From Strongyloides papillosus (Eukaryota > Nematoda > Chromadorea > Rhabditida > Strongyloididae): a stretch of 64,000 bases of DNA. The position numbers were made by a program, and so were the translations under genes. Where the stretch lies: the NCBI GenBank assembly GCA_005656395.1, contig SRSI01000019.1, positions 496,001-560,000 of the forward strand. Direction: 5' to 3'. Shown here one piece after another: positions 12,640 to 24,758 of this stretch. The first letter of the stretch is position 1, and every line of letters starts with the position of its first letter. The notes under the pieces are model-generated. The model was not told the origin of the DNA. It saw only the letters and a program-made list of their open reading frames with translations, and did not search any database.

Positions 12640-12969
12640 TTAAGGTTGTGTTCCTTGTCCACCATCTTGGCCTGGGGAATTTTGGTTTGGCCCAGGAGTC
12701 GTTTGTGTATCATTTTGATGGTTTCCAATTACTTGTCCAGGGATAATTTTTGAAACATTTTCATAAGCAACATCCGCTAACCCTTTTGTGGCAGTAGCTA
12801 AAATTATAATGCAAATACATATAATTAATAAATTTAATAATAAAATAAACATGCCTGCAGTGTTAACAACTTCTTTAGTTTTGTTTAATACAGTATCAAA
12901 AAGAGATTTCTTAAAAAATGAGTTTATAAGGATAAGTAAAAATATTTAACTTACAGCACCTTCAGCCAT
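12640..12969 (-). CDS. small single-pass membrane protein
   Basis: Two exons, 12969-12955 (five codons, MAEGA) and 12909-12640, with a 45-nt intron, give 94 aa. A short polar N-terminus (KSLFDTVLNKTKEVVNTAG) precedes one long hydrophobic segment (MFILLLNLLIICICIIILAT). The C-terminal 45 residues are rich in Gln, Asn, Pro and Gly (PGPNQNSPGQDGGQGTQP). There is no cleavable signal, so the membrane segment is probably an internal anchor. I do not recognise the family. The five-codon first exon depends on a GTAAGT donor and TTTTTTAAG acceptor that restore one continuous frame. Confidence 0.6.
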
Positions 12970-15243
12970 GTTTAAAAGATAGAATAATTTTTGAGAATAT
13001 AACTATAACAAGAAATATTAAAGTAAAAAATTCAAAAAAAGAAAAATTAATTTAAAATAGTCGAGAAAATTATATAAAACATTTTAAAAAATAGATAAAC
13101 ATTAACAATTCCATTAAATTGTTGTACTAATAGAAAATGTCATACTTCATTATCTGGTAATATGAAATATATTTTTTATTCTATTTTTTTATATATGATT
13201 ATTATATATTATTATTATTGTATGATTTATATACTTTAATAATTTTCGAACTTTTTATATACATAATATTCAAATATTTAATAGACTTTTGACATATAAA
13301 AAGTTTTTGATAAGTCAAATATGTGCATACTTTTTTTCTTATTTATAGTTAACTTAGAGGATGAAATATTATTATAGAAGTTAGATAATATATAGAGAAA
13401 CATTAAAAATACATTAATTGTTGCAAACGTATATACTATGCTAATATATTTTTATAGGGGAATATTCTGAGTATTTTCTAAAGTAAGCATCTTCTTTTTC
13501 TTTTAAAAATTTGTATGCTTACATTTTTATTTTATATAATATTGGATAGATATATATGTGAAGATGATAAAAGGAGTAAAAGAATAAGAAACTAAGAAAA
13601 TGAAGGCTTTATATGACAAGTGTCCATACTTTCATTTCTCTTTACTTTTTTCTTCTATTACAATTATTATCATCATATTCTCCTTGTACCCCTCCTACAT
13701 CTTGTGGATGAAAATCATCAGAGAAAGAAACCCAAAATTTTAGAATGATAGAGAGTACTTCACGTAGTTAAATATATGCCTTTAAATGTATATATTTATT
13801 GAGAGTATAAAATAAAAATGGCAGAATAAAATATTTGGTGAATGAATAATCATTTTCCATGGCCATAGTACACATAGCTCTATCCGAGAAAGATATACAC
13901 ATTTACAACTACTTTTTTCAAACATTGCTTGGCATTTTAAAATAAAACAGAAAAACGAGATAAAATATGATGCTAAGAATTGAGAATTTTAAAAATTTCA
14001 GATATAATGTTAATTTCCTGTATATTATTAATTAAATACATTGATAAGATAATAGACTTAAAAATGAATTAATAAAATAATATATAAAGTGCATTAACAT
14101 GATTATTAAGAATAATACAGATTTATGACTAAGCAATTGAAATTCATTTTTGTCAATTTATTTAACATTCTTAAAATTAAATACAATTGTAATATTCTTG
14201 AAAACCTATACCAAATATTATAAAATTACATTGAATGTAATTCATTTGTGAAAAGTAATTGTTGAAATAAAGATGATCCTCTTATCTTTTTTTTATACTC
14301 AACACTTGACGTGTCGTTTAAAATTAAGAATAAATGATTTTAAATAACTCTTTGAAAAGTTTGATAAAAATATTTAATTACAACTGACCATTGAGATGGT
14401 ATTTTAAATTTAATATTAATATATATATATATGATAAAATAAAGATGTTTCAGCAGTGTTTACTACTTGTCCTTGAACTTCTAAACCTTTAAATATATAT
14501 CCCCAATTATTTTGTAATTAGAACAGATAAAGATGATCTTGAATGTTAAAATAAATTTTTAAAAAAATTATATTTTTCCTCTTATATATGTAATATGGGA
14601 CTTAATGTTAATATATTTGTATAGTTAATGTTGCTAAGTATTATTGTTAATTCAAAATTTTGTTAACATCTATTATTAAACGTCATTTAAGTTAACTTTG
14701 AATTTTACTTTATTTTATAAGCTATAAATTATTCTTTATTTATATTTCCTTTGAAAATTATACAAAATAATATAGATTATGAATAAATAATATTGAATCT
14801 AAGTTTAACCTTTCAAAAAACATTAACATTTTTTAAATAATAGCCTTGTTTAGTATAGTAATATTATTCGTTTTAAATATTTTTGTAGGAAAGAAAGAAT
14901 TTGACATATAAATTATAACGATTTGTATAACATTTATTAATTAGTTTAATATATTAATATTTTATCATTTGGATAATATATTTTTTGTTTTGATATCAGT
15001 GTCTTAATGTTGTTTATTAGATGAATAAATAATGCTTATAAATTACATGAAAAAACTTTGCAGAAGATAAATTTGTTATTTATATGTTTGTTTTTAAAAA
15101 CACTTAAAATATTATATTTTTAATTTAAAATTTAAAAAATCTATTTCATCATTTAATATCTATAATTACATAATGTTGGAATTTCCAGTCCTATTAAATA
15201 CATATTTTCAGTGGTATTAAATATATATTTTTACAAGATAATT
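12970..15243. other. intergenic, no gene seen
   Basis: About 2.3 kb of very AT-rich DNA between the divergently transcribed small membrane protein and DUF273 genes. It must hold both promoters. I see no coding frame, RNA gene or transposon end that I can support. Confidence 0.55.
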
Positions 15244-17270
15244 ATGAAATTAAGGTTAGCTTCCATAATAACGATATCGCTGTACATAATTGCCATTTGT
15301 GTTACTATTTATATTTCAAGTACATACACATCGTTTCCTGTGATTACTTTTAATGACGCTTCTTATAATCTCGACAAAATGGAATTATCAGAATATGAAG
15401 AAAGGTATGAAGCTAAAATTCCAATTAGAGTGGTTCCTACACTCGATAAACGAAAAACAGAATCACATTTTAATGATCAATATGCTATTGTATCTATAAT
15501 TGTACAACCAGAATTATACTACTATAATTTTTCCGTTAACACTGCCAAATGCTATGCTAACTACCATAATTACACATACAAAATTATTGCAATGAACTCA
15601 AATCCACAAGCTAACAACTCTGAGTTATATGATGATGATATATCTAAAAAATGTTTACATACCGATATCATGTTTCGGAGACATTGTTTTTTCTATGAAT
15701 ATTTAGAAAGAAATAAAAATATTGTAAAATATGCAATGTTTTTAGACGCAGATACATTTGTTGTTAATCCTTACAAAAAATTAGATGAATTTATGCCTAA
15801 AGGAGAGGAGCAAATTATATTTTATGAAAGATTAATGAATCACGAGATTGCTTGTGGTAGTTTTCTAGTTAAAAATACTGAGTATGGTAGAGAATTTTTT
15901 AAAAAGTTTGCTGATTACCAGTATAAGATGCCAAAAAGTATGCATGGTAGTGATAATGCTGGAATTCATGCTTTGTTATTAGAGGATTATGCTGATAAAA
16001 AAAATATAATGAGAGATGAAAGAGAATTTTGTTATAGGATTTGGAGGCAAAGTGCAAATTTTGATGACGTTTTTAAATTTGAAGCATGTATAAGATATGT
16101 ATTAGCAAATTTTTCGGAAAGTAATAGTAATGAGGATGTATTTTCTTTTGATGGAGGAAGAATTAAAATTGTTAAGAAAGATTCAAAAAGAAGATGGATT
16201 AGGGATGGAATATTTAGTGGGGCAAATTATTGTAAAAATGACTTTCTTTTCCATGGGTTTAAAGGTTAGTTTTTATTTTAAAAGTTGTGGTACTTTTTTG
16301 TTTCTGTAGGGCCATTTTTAGATTTGATTTTTAGTAAGAAAAAATGATTGTATGATAAAATAAAGCATAAACAGTTATAATATGATACTTTCATGCGACA
16401 TTGTTGAAAAATTAAAAATTTTAATTAGTTTTTAAGCATAAATAACTGGTAACGCATTTCGGTCATTTATGTAATGCATACCTCAATTAAAACACTATTT
16501 ATTTTGATTTTTAACATTGTAAGAGTAATTATATGATAAATTAGGGCATTCCAAAATGAGAATTTGATACTTTCCCACTGATGATAAAAAAAATTTAGGC
16601 AAATAAAATAACTTTAACTAAATATAGCTAATTTTATTACCCCTAATTAGTCATGTGTATATTCATTTGTTGGGATGTATCGTAAAGATGGTGAACTATT
16701 TATCATTTGATGTAAAAATAGAGATTTTACGATACTAATGGGTAATATTAATATATCTACTAGAGAGATTTTGATAAGGGGACTTTGATAATTGGGGATC
16801 CTACAAGTCTAGTCAACTTGAATCTCAGGATTTTAGCTACTTTATATCTAGCTATAAATATAATTTTGTAGATTAAAAATATAGACCTCACACTCGGATA
16901 ATTTAAATAATGTCGAAATGCACCAGATAGAAAAAAACGACGAGAACAGCTAGAAATACAAAATTTTTTATGTATCATATTCGAAATAAAAAAGTGCCGT
17001 TATTGCTTATAAATATAATTTATTTTAGGAAATTCAATGGTAAATAAAACTGTAACAATAGAAGATATAAAATACAATGAGGAAGATTGTAAAACAATGC
17101 CCATACCATATTTATGGAAAGTCAAAGAAAATAAAATGGTTAGATGCAGTGTAGTAGAAGAGACAATTAAAGGAATGATCAATTCATCAAGACAAGGGTT
17201 TTGGACTAAATTTAACGAGTCAATGTACAGCAAAAAATATTATGTAAATAAATCATTATACATTATTTAA
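15244..17270 (+). CDS. DUF273-type glycosyltransferase
   Basis: Exons 15244-16264 and 17029-17270 give 420 aa. The ATG at 15244 (MKLRLAS) is the first true ATG, and upstream codons would need a GTG start. A single N-terminal hydrophobic segment (ITISLYIIAICVTIYIS) makes it a type II membrane protein, as expected for a Golgi enzyme. The catalytic region has YAIVSIIV, then KYAMFLDADTFVVNP with the D-x-D motif that binds a metal and sugar nucleotide, then EIACGSFLVKNTEYG, HGSDNAGIHALLL and, at the end of exon 1, NDFLFHGFKG. This is the layout of the nematode-expanded DUF273 family. Its substrates are not known. The single intron is 764 nt, far longer than other introns here. Confidence 0.82.
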
Positions 17271-18284
17271 TAAAAATGTTTATTTTTATATAGTGCCAAT
17301 TTATTTCACATAGAAAAAATAAAGTATTTTATGATTCATAAATTTTATTTACATTAACGTAATGCTGTATAATCTTTCAAATTACCACAAAACACGTAAT
17401 TTTCTTCCACATAATCATATATTTATGTATTAGTAATAATAGTTTAACCTTTAATTATCAATTTCTTTTAAAGTACAGCAGGTCACCAGTGATTTTTTTC
17501 TTCAACATCATGAGAACAGTAAATTTACGTTACTTTAATTTTTAAAAATAATTTAAACATGATTTGATTAGTGTTTGCTAACATTGTTTAATTTCATTGT
17601 GTATTATAATCAGGTGTATTGATGCGGAATACAATTTTTTAATATCTGTTACATTTTTTAACTTCAAATTCAATATTTAAAAAAGCATATTTGTTATAAA
17701 TATCAACTTAATGAATGCATATAAAATCAAATAATGTCATTTTGATTGACAATTTCCGAAAAGATATGAATGCATTGACATTCAAAATCATCAATTAAAA
17801 AATACTAAAATTTGTAATTGCACTTCAGAAACTTTTTACTTTGAACTAAGAAATCTCGGGTGTACTTTGGTCATTTTCCTCTAAAGTATAAATAGTGAGT
17901 ATAAACGGAAGTAAATTAAAAATTTTATTGCAAATATAATTAATATACATGTAATTTACTGCAACTTTTTTTTAATATGTAATTGAATAAAAAATATTTT
18001 ATGCCGACATCTAAAATTAGATTCAATATTTATTATTAATTTCCAATAATGTCAATTTATTAGATTTACAATTGAAATTATATACTTTATTTGAATTTTG
18101 ATATTTGTGCAACTTGGATTTATGTAAATTTATTTTTATCTTAAAAAATGAGTTGTTGAAAAGATTATTGCTTGTATAATCAAATCGAATATTTCTATTA
18201 TTTGTTTAGCCATACTTTTTCAACTATCGGAAATGTATTTAATTGCTTAAATAATACTGTTTAAAGTAATTCTATTTTCTTTTT
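17271..18284. other. intergenic, no gene seen
   Basis: About 1 kb of AT-rich DNA between the DUF273 gene and the first astacin-like gene. It should hold the latter's promoter. I see no further gene. Confidence 0.55.
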
Positions 18285-19589
18285 ATGAAGAAAGTATTTT
18301 GCATCTTTTTTTTAGTTCAATTGTGCTTAGCGCACAATGTAAGTTTTGTATATCATAAAATATATGTATTTTTTAGGGAACTGAAAATGATATTCATGTT
18401 CGGCGTAAAAGAACTATGATAGTTGATAAAATCCCATCTTATCCAACTTTACCTGAAAGCATTAAGTATTATGTTCAATTTATAGAAAAAAACTCAATAT
18501 CCATGCATTTACAATTTATTTCTAACAGAATTTGCCTCAGCTTTAGCAGACAAAAAGATAGGGTCCGTAATAAAGGCATAAATTTTCTAAAATCTTTCGA
18601 AAAAAGTGGTATAAAATTACCTAAGACAAATAATAGATCTGCTGATATTTACTTGAGGTCTCAAGATCTAAAAAACACAAGACTTGTTCTACATTACATT
18701 GGTCTTGCATTAGGTTTAGTTCCAGAAATTCAACGTTTTGATAGAAATAAATATCTTAAAATTCTTTGGGAAAATCTTAATCCAATAGGTTTAGAATACT
18801 ACAAAAAGAAAGGATATAAAACAAAACGTTATACAAGTTTTGACTTTGGATCTATTATGCTACGAAGTCCTACCTACGGAACTATTGACAAAAAAATTGC
18901 TTTCAAGACAAACTTATACCCATATTACGATTTGCTAATTAATAAGAGAGACAGGTTTTCTCATTATGATTTTAAACTTTTGGCAAATGCGTACTGTAAA
19001 AACAAATGCCCCGAGCATGGTATGTTAGGTTTAACAAAACCTTCCCCAATAGAAAATAATATATATAAGATAATAATCAGTTTAGTTTTGATATTAAATA
19101 ATTACCTGTTAGTAAATTATTTATTTAAATAATTTTACAGGTAAATGCGCCAATGGCGGATACCAAACGCCAAATTGCCAGGGCTGCATTTGCAATCGTT
19201 TTTTTACTGGACAACATTGTGAAAAAATTTTAGAGCATGACAGTAAGATTTGTGGCTCTAAACAATATTTTGATGCTTCTTCAACAAAAAGATATTTGAC
19301 CGCTACAAATATTACAGGCCCATGCTACTTTTGGATAAAACCAAAAAAGAACAGGAATACAAAAATTACCATCGAGAAAGTACATTTCGATGGAAAAGTT
19401 TCATGTGTAGATGATAAAGGTTTATTCGTTTATTATCGTAGAGATAAGGGTGTAACACCTCTTTGTTTATTCAAAGATGATGAAAAGTTTACACTTTCTA
19501 CGCTACCAAATCATGTGTATATAATTTTTAATGGCTTAGGTCAAAACAATTCATTTACTATTTCTTACCAGTCTATAAAGATAAAATAA
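18285..19589 (+). CDS. astacin-like pseudoprotease 1 (EGF + CUB)
   Basis: Exons 18285-18338, 18377-19019 and 19141-19589 give 381 aa. Exon 1 is a signal peptide of exactly 18 codons. Exon 2 opens with a furin-type site (RRKR), then an astacin-fold domain, then exon 3 with an EGF-like module (CANGGY...CICNRFFTGQHC) and a CUB-like domain ending YQSIKIK. The zinc site, normally HExxHxxGxxHExxR, reads HYIGLALGLVPEIQR near residues 124-138. The first His is kept, the catalytic Glu is Tyr, and the second and third His are Leu and Pro. The Met-turn (SIMHY in active enzymes) is SIMLR. The protein should therefore be secreted and folded but not a protease. It is the first of four tandem genes on this strand. 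Confidence 0.85.
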
Positions 19590-19815
19590 AAAAAGTGTCC
19601 TTATGTGAGCATAAATTAAATTGGATTTAAATAAAATTATATTGTCTTTTTTTACTAAATATAAGAAAATTAGAAAGATATTTCAAGATCAATAAGAAAA
19701 TTATGTTTCAACAATACAAAAACGTCGATTTCGTTAATTTAATAATCTTATAATTGCTACGAAAAATGCATGTGATAAATTAATTTTTTAGATAATATTT
19801 CATCATATATTCTTA

Positions 19816-21222
19816 ATGCAGGAAAATCTTTTCATCTATTTGCTACTTCTACTACATTTAAAATGCAATATAAGTATTTGCTGCATATATCAATATATTT
19901 TTTAGGCACTAGAAGAAAATTTATTTGAAAGATATAAAAGATCCACGATGAAAAATAACGTCTTATCTCATCCAACACTATCCTAACGACATTGATTATT
20001 ATATTGAATTTGATAATAAAAACGTACTAGAAAATTATTTAGGTTATGTTTCTTTACAAACGTGCCTCAAGTTTAATAAAACAGAAAATAAAGTTGAAGG
20101 AATAGATATTAATTTTTTAAAATACCCAAAAGTAAATTTTTTTTATACGATATGATTTATTAACAATAAAATTAGATATACAATAAAAAATAAAGACTGG
20201 TAATAAACTCTACTAATCTCTAAAAATATAATAAGTTAATTATAAATAAATATTCAATTATGATGAAATCTTAAGGTATTACAAAATACTTTATATGTAA
20301 TCATTTTTTTGCTTTGTTTTTTAAATTAAAATTTCTCGTCAGGATTCACTCAAATAAGACTAAAATATCATTTCCAAAGACTATAAATGAGCCAACCAAC
20401 ATTTACATGAAAGAATCAGATTTTAATGACACAAGATTTTTAAACTACCATTTTGGTCTTGCATTAGGTTTAGTTCCTAAACTTCAACGAAAAGGTAGAG
20501 ATTAATATTTAAAAATATATTATCAAAATATTACATCGGAAGCTAAAACATATTATAAAACTAAAAAGTATAATAGTAAACGTTTTACAAGCTTTGATTA
20601 CGGATCTATTATGCTTCTTAGTCCTAAATATGGAAGCATTAACGATACAATCGCTTACAAAACAAATTTATACCCATATTATGACTCGTTAATTTATAAA
20701 AGAACAGGATTCTCTCATTATGATTTTAAACTATTATCAAGGGCATATTGTGAAAAAAATAAATGCCCCAAACTTGAATGTACCAATTCTTCATATCCTT
20801 CACCTGATTGTAAAAAGTGTATATGTAATTACTTTTTTACTGGAACTAATTGTGAAAATATTTTAAAACATCAAAGTAAACGATGTGGTATCGATCAATA
20901 TTATAATGCTTCTTCAAACCTACAATTTTTAACAGCTAATAATCTTCAAGGCCCATGTTACTACTGGATAAAGCAAGAAAGAAAAAGAGATACAAGAATT
21001 ATTGTTGAAAGTTTAAATTTTGATGAAACGGTTACTCGCACAAGTGATAAAGGCTTATTTATTTACTATAAAAAAGACAAAAGTGTAACACCTCTTTGTA
21101 TATTTCAAAATGTTACAAAATTTACATTGGCTAAGATGGCCACTGATATGTATATTATTTTTAATGGTAAAGGACTACAAAATTCTTTTAATATTTCTTA
21201 TCAGAGTCTAAAACAAAAATAA
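19816..21222 (+). pseudogene. astacin-like pseudoprotease 2, broken
   Basis: This is a close paralogue of its neighbours but carries several breaks. The exon-1 donor is ATAAGT where the sister genes have GTAAGT. A frameshift follows near 19,984 (a TCC TAA in the first frame). About 200 bp of unrelated AT-rich sequence separates the early domain (ending near 20,136) from its continuation near 20,340. A TAA at 20,503-20,505 stands where a Lys codon is expected after the zinc-site remnant HFGLALGLVPKLQR. From 20,506 to 21,222 the frame through the Met-turn, EGF and CUB regions is still open and ends normally (YQSLKQK). The open 3' half suggests recent loss. Confidence 0.8.
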
Positions 21223-21508
21223 AACAATCGATCTTAACATAAAAATAAATAAAATTTTTTATAATATCTAAATTTCAAATAAAATTTATTACAATTTCTT
21301 TTTTGAAATTAAATAATTTTTTTGATATTAAAACTAACATAAATTCTTTTACTTTCCTTTTAAGTGATAAATAAATGCATTGTTTAAAAATTTTGTTTAA
21401 CTGATCGGTAAAACATCAAATTTATTTACTTATTAACCCTATAATTAACTAAAAATGCATGTAATTATTTATAATCCATTTATTATCATATAATTACATA
21501 CATTTTTA

Positions 21509-22681
21509 ATGAATAAAAAATTATTTTTTTACTTCCTACTTTTACTATGTTTAAAATGTAATGTAAGTATTTATTACATTAATAAGCATACCTTTTAGGG
21601 AACAGAAGAAAACTTCTTTAAAAGGCACAAACGGTCGATAAAGAAAGGTGGAATTATATCATATGCATCAGTAATGAAAGGTACTGATTATTTTATTGAA
21701 TTTGGAAAAAAATACGTATTAGATAACCTTTTTGGTTTTATTTCCTCACAAACCTGCCTTAAATTTAACAAAAAAACAAGAAGAATTAGAGGGGCAGGTA
21801 TAAACATATTAAAGTCTTCAACTGTGAACAAAGTATCGTTTCCAAAACATAGAAATCAACCAACTAATATTTACTTAAAACAATCGAATTTCGATGATAT
21901 TAGAAGTTTGAAGTATCACGTTGGTCTTGCATTAGGTTTAATTCCTGAACTTCAACGTGCAGATAGAGATAAGTATGTTAAAATTTTCTGGAGAAATATT
22001 AAATCAAAATCTAAATCGTATTTTAAAAATAAAAAACAAAGTCCGCCATCTACGACTTTTGACTTTGGATCTATTATGCTTGTTGGTCCAAAATATGGAG
22101 GCGTTAACGGTAGAATTACGTACAAAACAAAATTATATCCATATTATGACTCACTAGTCTATAAAACAAAAGTATTCTCACATTATAATTTTAAAACATT
22201 ATCAAATACATATTGCCAAAATAGGTGCCCTAAACTTGAATGTAAAAATGGAGGATATCCTTTATCTTCGCGTCATTGTGAAAAATGTATTTGCAATTAC
22301 TTTTTTACTGGAACTAATTGTGAAAATATTTTAACATCTCGGAGTAAACGTTGTGGCAACAGTCAATATTATAATGCTTCATCAACAATACAATATTTAA
22401 ACAGTTCCAGACTTCAAGGACCATGTTACTATTGGATAAGTTCACAAAATAATAGAAATATAAAAATTACTGTTGAGAGGTTATATTTTGATGAAGTAGT
22501 TACTTGCACAAGTGATAAGGGCTTATTTATTTACTATCGTAAAGATATGGGACTAACACCTCTTTGTATTTTCAAGAACGTTACAAAATTTACACTTCCT
22601 GTGGTCTCTAGTAAGATATACGTTATATTTTATGGTAGTGGTTTATATAATTCTTTTAATATTTCTTATCAAAGTGTGTAA
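21509..22681 (+). CDS. astacin-like pseudoprotease 3 (EGF + CUB)
   Basis: Exons 21509-21562 and 21599-22681 (36-nt intron) give 378 aa. The 18-codon first exon is a signal peptide, as in the sister genes. A furin-type site (RHKR) follows, then the astacin-fold domain, EGF-like module (CKNGGYPL...CICNYFFTGTNC) and CUB-like domain ending YQSV. The zinc site reads HVGLALGLIPELQR: the first His is kept, the catalytic Glu is replaced by Val, and the second and third His by Leu and Pro. The Met-turn is SIMLV. No intron separates the catalytic-fold and EGF parts, unlike gene 1 of the cluster. The frame is fully intact, so the inactive form appears to be maintained. Confidence 0.85.
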
Positions 22682-23041
22682 AAGAGTAATAGAGTATTAA
22701 TTTTAGATAGATTAACACTAAATGTAAGATGATTTTAAATTTATAAAATAATCATCATACTTTTTTATATCTTTCTCAAAAGCATTTTATTGTTATTAAA
22801 AATATGTTGAATTAAAAAACATGTTATTGGAAAGAGTTGAATGTAACATAATAATTTTTATTTGAACAGCTTGGAATTTATTTTCTCATTTCAAGCTATA
22901 AAAATTAAAAATACTGATTTTTATATAAATAACGCAAGTTTTCAATAATATTTGCTTTTTTAATCATAATTTAACTCTTAAAAAGTATTTATGCATCAAG
23001 ATTTTCAACTTTTTCATTTATTTTTATATCAATTTTTTATA

Positions 23042-24226
23042 ATGAATCTATCAATTTTGATTGTCTTGATATCAGTGCTAAGTATTTTGCCAAATGTAAG
23101 ATATTAATGTAAATTAGTAATGTTTTTTGTTTAGGTAGCTGAAAGCCAAAGTTCTAATAAGTCGACAAAGCTCACGAAAACAATAATACCTCCTTATCCT
23201 ACCAGCCCAAACTCTATTGTGTATTATACTTCGAATAAACTCGGAGATAAATTAATTCAACTAATTGTAAGGGAATTATTAAAACTAAGTCAAAGCATAT
23301 GTTTGAAATTCCAAAAACAAAGTTCTATAGCTAATAAAATAGGTATTAATTTTTACTATAGTAAAACTAAGAATTATGTGAAACTATCTGATAGTGTAAA
23401 CAAACCTACAAAAGTGTTTTTAAAAAAAGATATAGCTGAAAATACTAATGAATTACTTTTTTTTATTGGCCTTGCACTTGGATTAGTACCAGAGATTACA
23501 CGTAAATATAGTAATCTTTTTGTAAAAGTTGCTAATGATAATATTTCAAGTTCAAAACTAAAATATTATCAAGTAAAAGAATATGAAAGTAAAATTAAAG
23601 CTAATTCTAGTTTTGACCATCTTTCTAAGATGCTTTCCTCTCCGTACTTCGGAAGTAAAAATAAAGAAAAAACATACACATTAAAATCTGATTTGGCTAA
23701 ATATTATGAAAAAATTGTGTATCAAACAGAGTTTTTCAGTTACAATGACATTAAGCGTTTGTGGTATTTATATTGTGATCAGTGCAAAAAGTACGATTGT
23801 AAAAATAATGGGTTCTATAAGTATTATTGTACTCGCTGTGATTGTCCGGCACCATTTACTGGAAATAAATGTGAGAAAATTCAAGCTAATGACAAAAGTT
23901 GTAGTAATACGCAAGAACTTTCAGCATCTCCAGTTAAAAATTTTCATACATTAAAAAATATCCAAGCTCCTTGTTCTTATTTAATAAAATCACCAAATGG
24001 AAAGAGAGTGAAATTTGAAATTTTATATTTGAATTTATCAAATAGAGATGCTTGTGAAAAAGGTTACGGAGTAGAAGTTAAATATCGTAATGACAAAGGT
24101 GCAGCTGGTCTTGTTTTGTGTAATAATTATGCAAATATTTCTTTTCCCTCAGCAAGCAGTGAGGTATATCTCATGTTTTCAGACACAGGAAACAATAATA
24201 TACGGTTTTCCTACAGTGAAGTTTAA
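23042..24226 (+). CDS. astacin-like pseudoprotease 4 (EGF + CUB), most diverged
   Basis: Exons 23042-23095 (18-codon signal peptide, MNLSILIVLISVLSILPN) and 23135-24226 give 381 aa. The zinc site reads FFIGLALGLVPEITR, so even the first His is lost and no zinc ligand remains. The GLALGL core is unchanged. The Met-turn is SKMLS. The EGF-like (CKNNGFYK...CDCPAPFTGNKC) and CUB-like parts are kept. No furin-type RxKR site is seen after the signal peptide. This gene and the CAP gene 0.5 kb downstream form a pair whose decayed copies follow at 26-30 kb. Confidence 0.83.
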
Positions 24227-24758
24227 TAAAACAATCTTCAGATACGTAAAGTAAGGTTAAAGTAGTATTTAAAGTCTTTAGGATGTCATACTTTATGTAT
24301 TATGTTTTTTTTAAAATTTATATTAGACAAAATCTAAGATAAATAAAACTAAAAATCTGAAAATATTTTAATTATATAGTATCTATATGTGGCTGGCTTA
24401 GTCAGCAAAAATAATTGATCTACGACTTTTATTTGGTTGAGTAAAAATGCTTTTAATAGTATCATTATAACTTATTTTATTTTTAAAAGAGATTTCACAA
24501 AATGTGAACACACATAACATTAAATGTTAAAATTTTTATTGATTTAATAAAATATTTTGAAATACCCATTACTATGCAAATTAACAATGAGTAAAGCTTA
24601 AAAAATTAAAATTTTTTAATAGCTAATATTTCATGAGATGTAGTTAAAGTAAAAAATGTTTATATCAATTATTTGGTTACCCTTTTTCATGAAATTCAAA
24701 TTGTTAATCAATTATGATTTATAATTGGCCTCCCGCTATTAAAATCACCATTGAAAAA
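24227..24758 (+). repeat. spacer duplicated with the astacin + CAP module
   Basis: This non-coding spacer recurs near 26,450-26,940 and 29,500-30,005. Shared words, in order, include AAGCTTAAATTG or its variant, TATTTAAAG then CTTTA, TTTTAGACAAA and TTTGATTTAATAA. It shows that whole modules, spacer included, were duplicated, not single genes. Confidence 0.65.

Noticed and set aside
15211..15243. Upstream extension of the DUF273 gene
   Set aside because: It would start with GTG. The ATG at 15,244 directly precedes the membrane anchor.
24714..24758. Upstream ATG of the CAP gene
   Set aside because: It would bury the signal peptide that begins at 24,759. The copy at 30,006 also starts at the equivalent later ATG.
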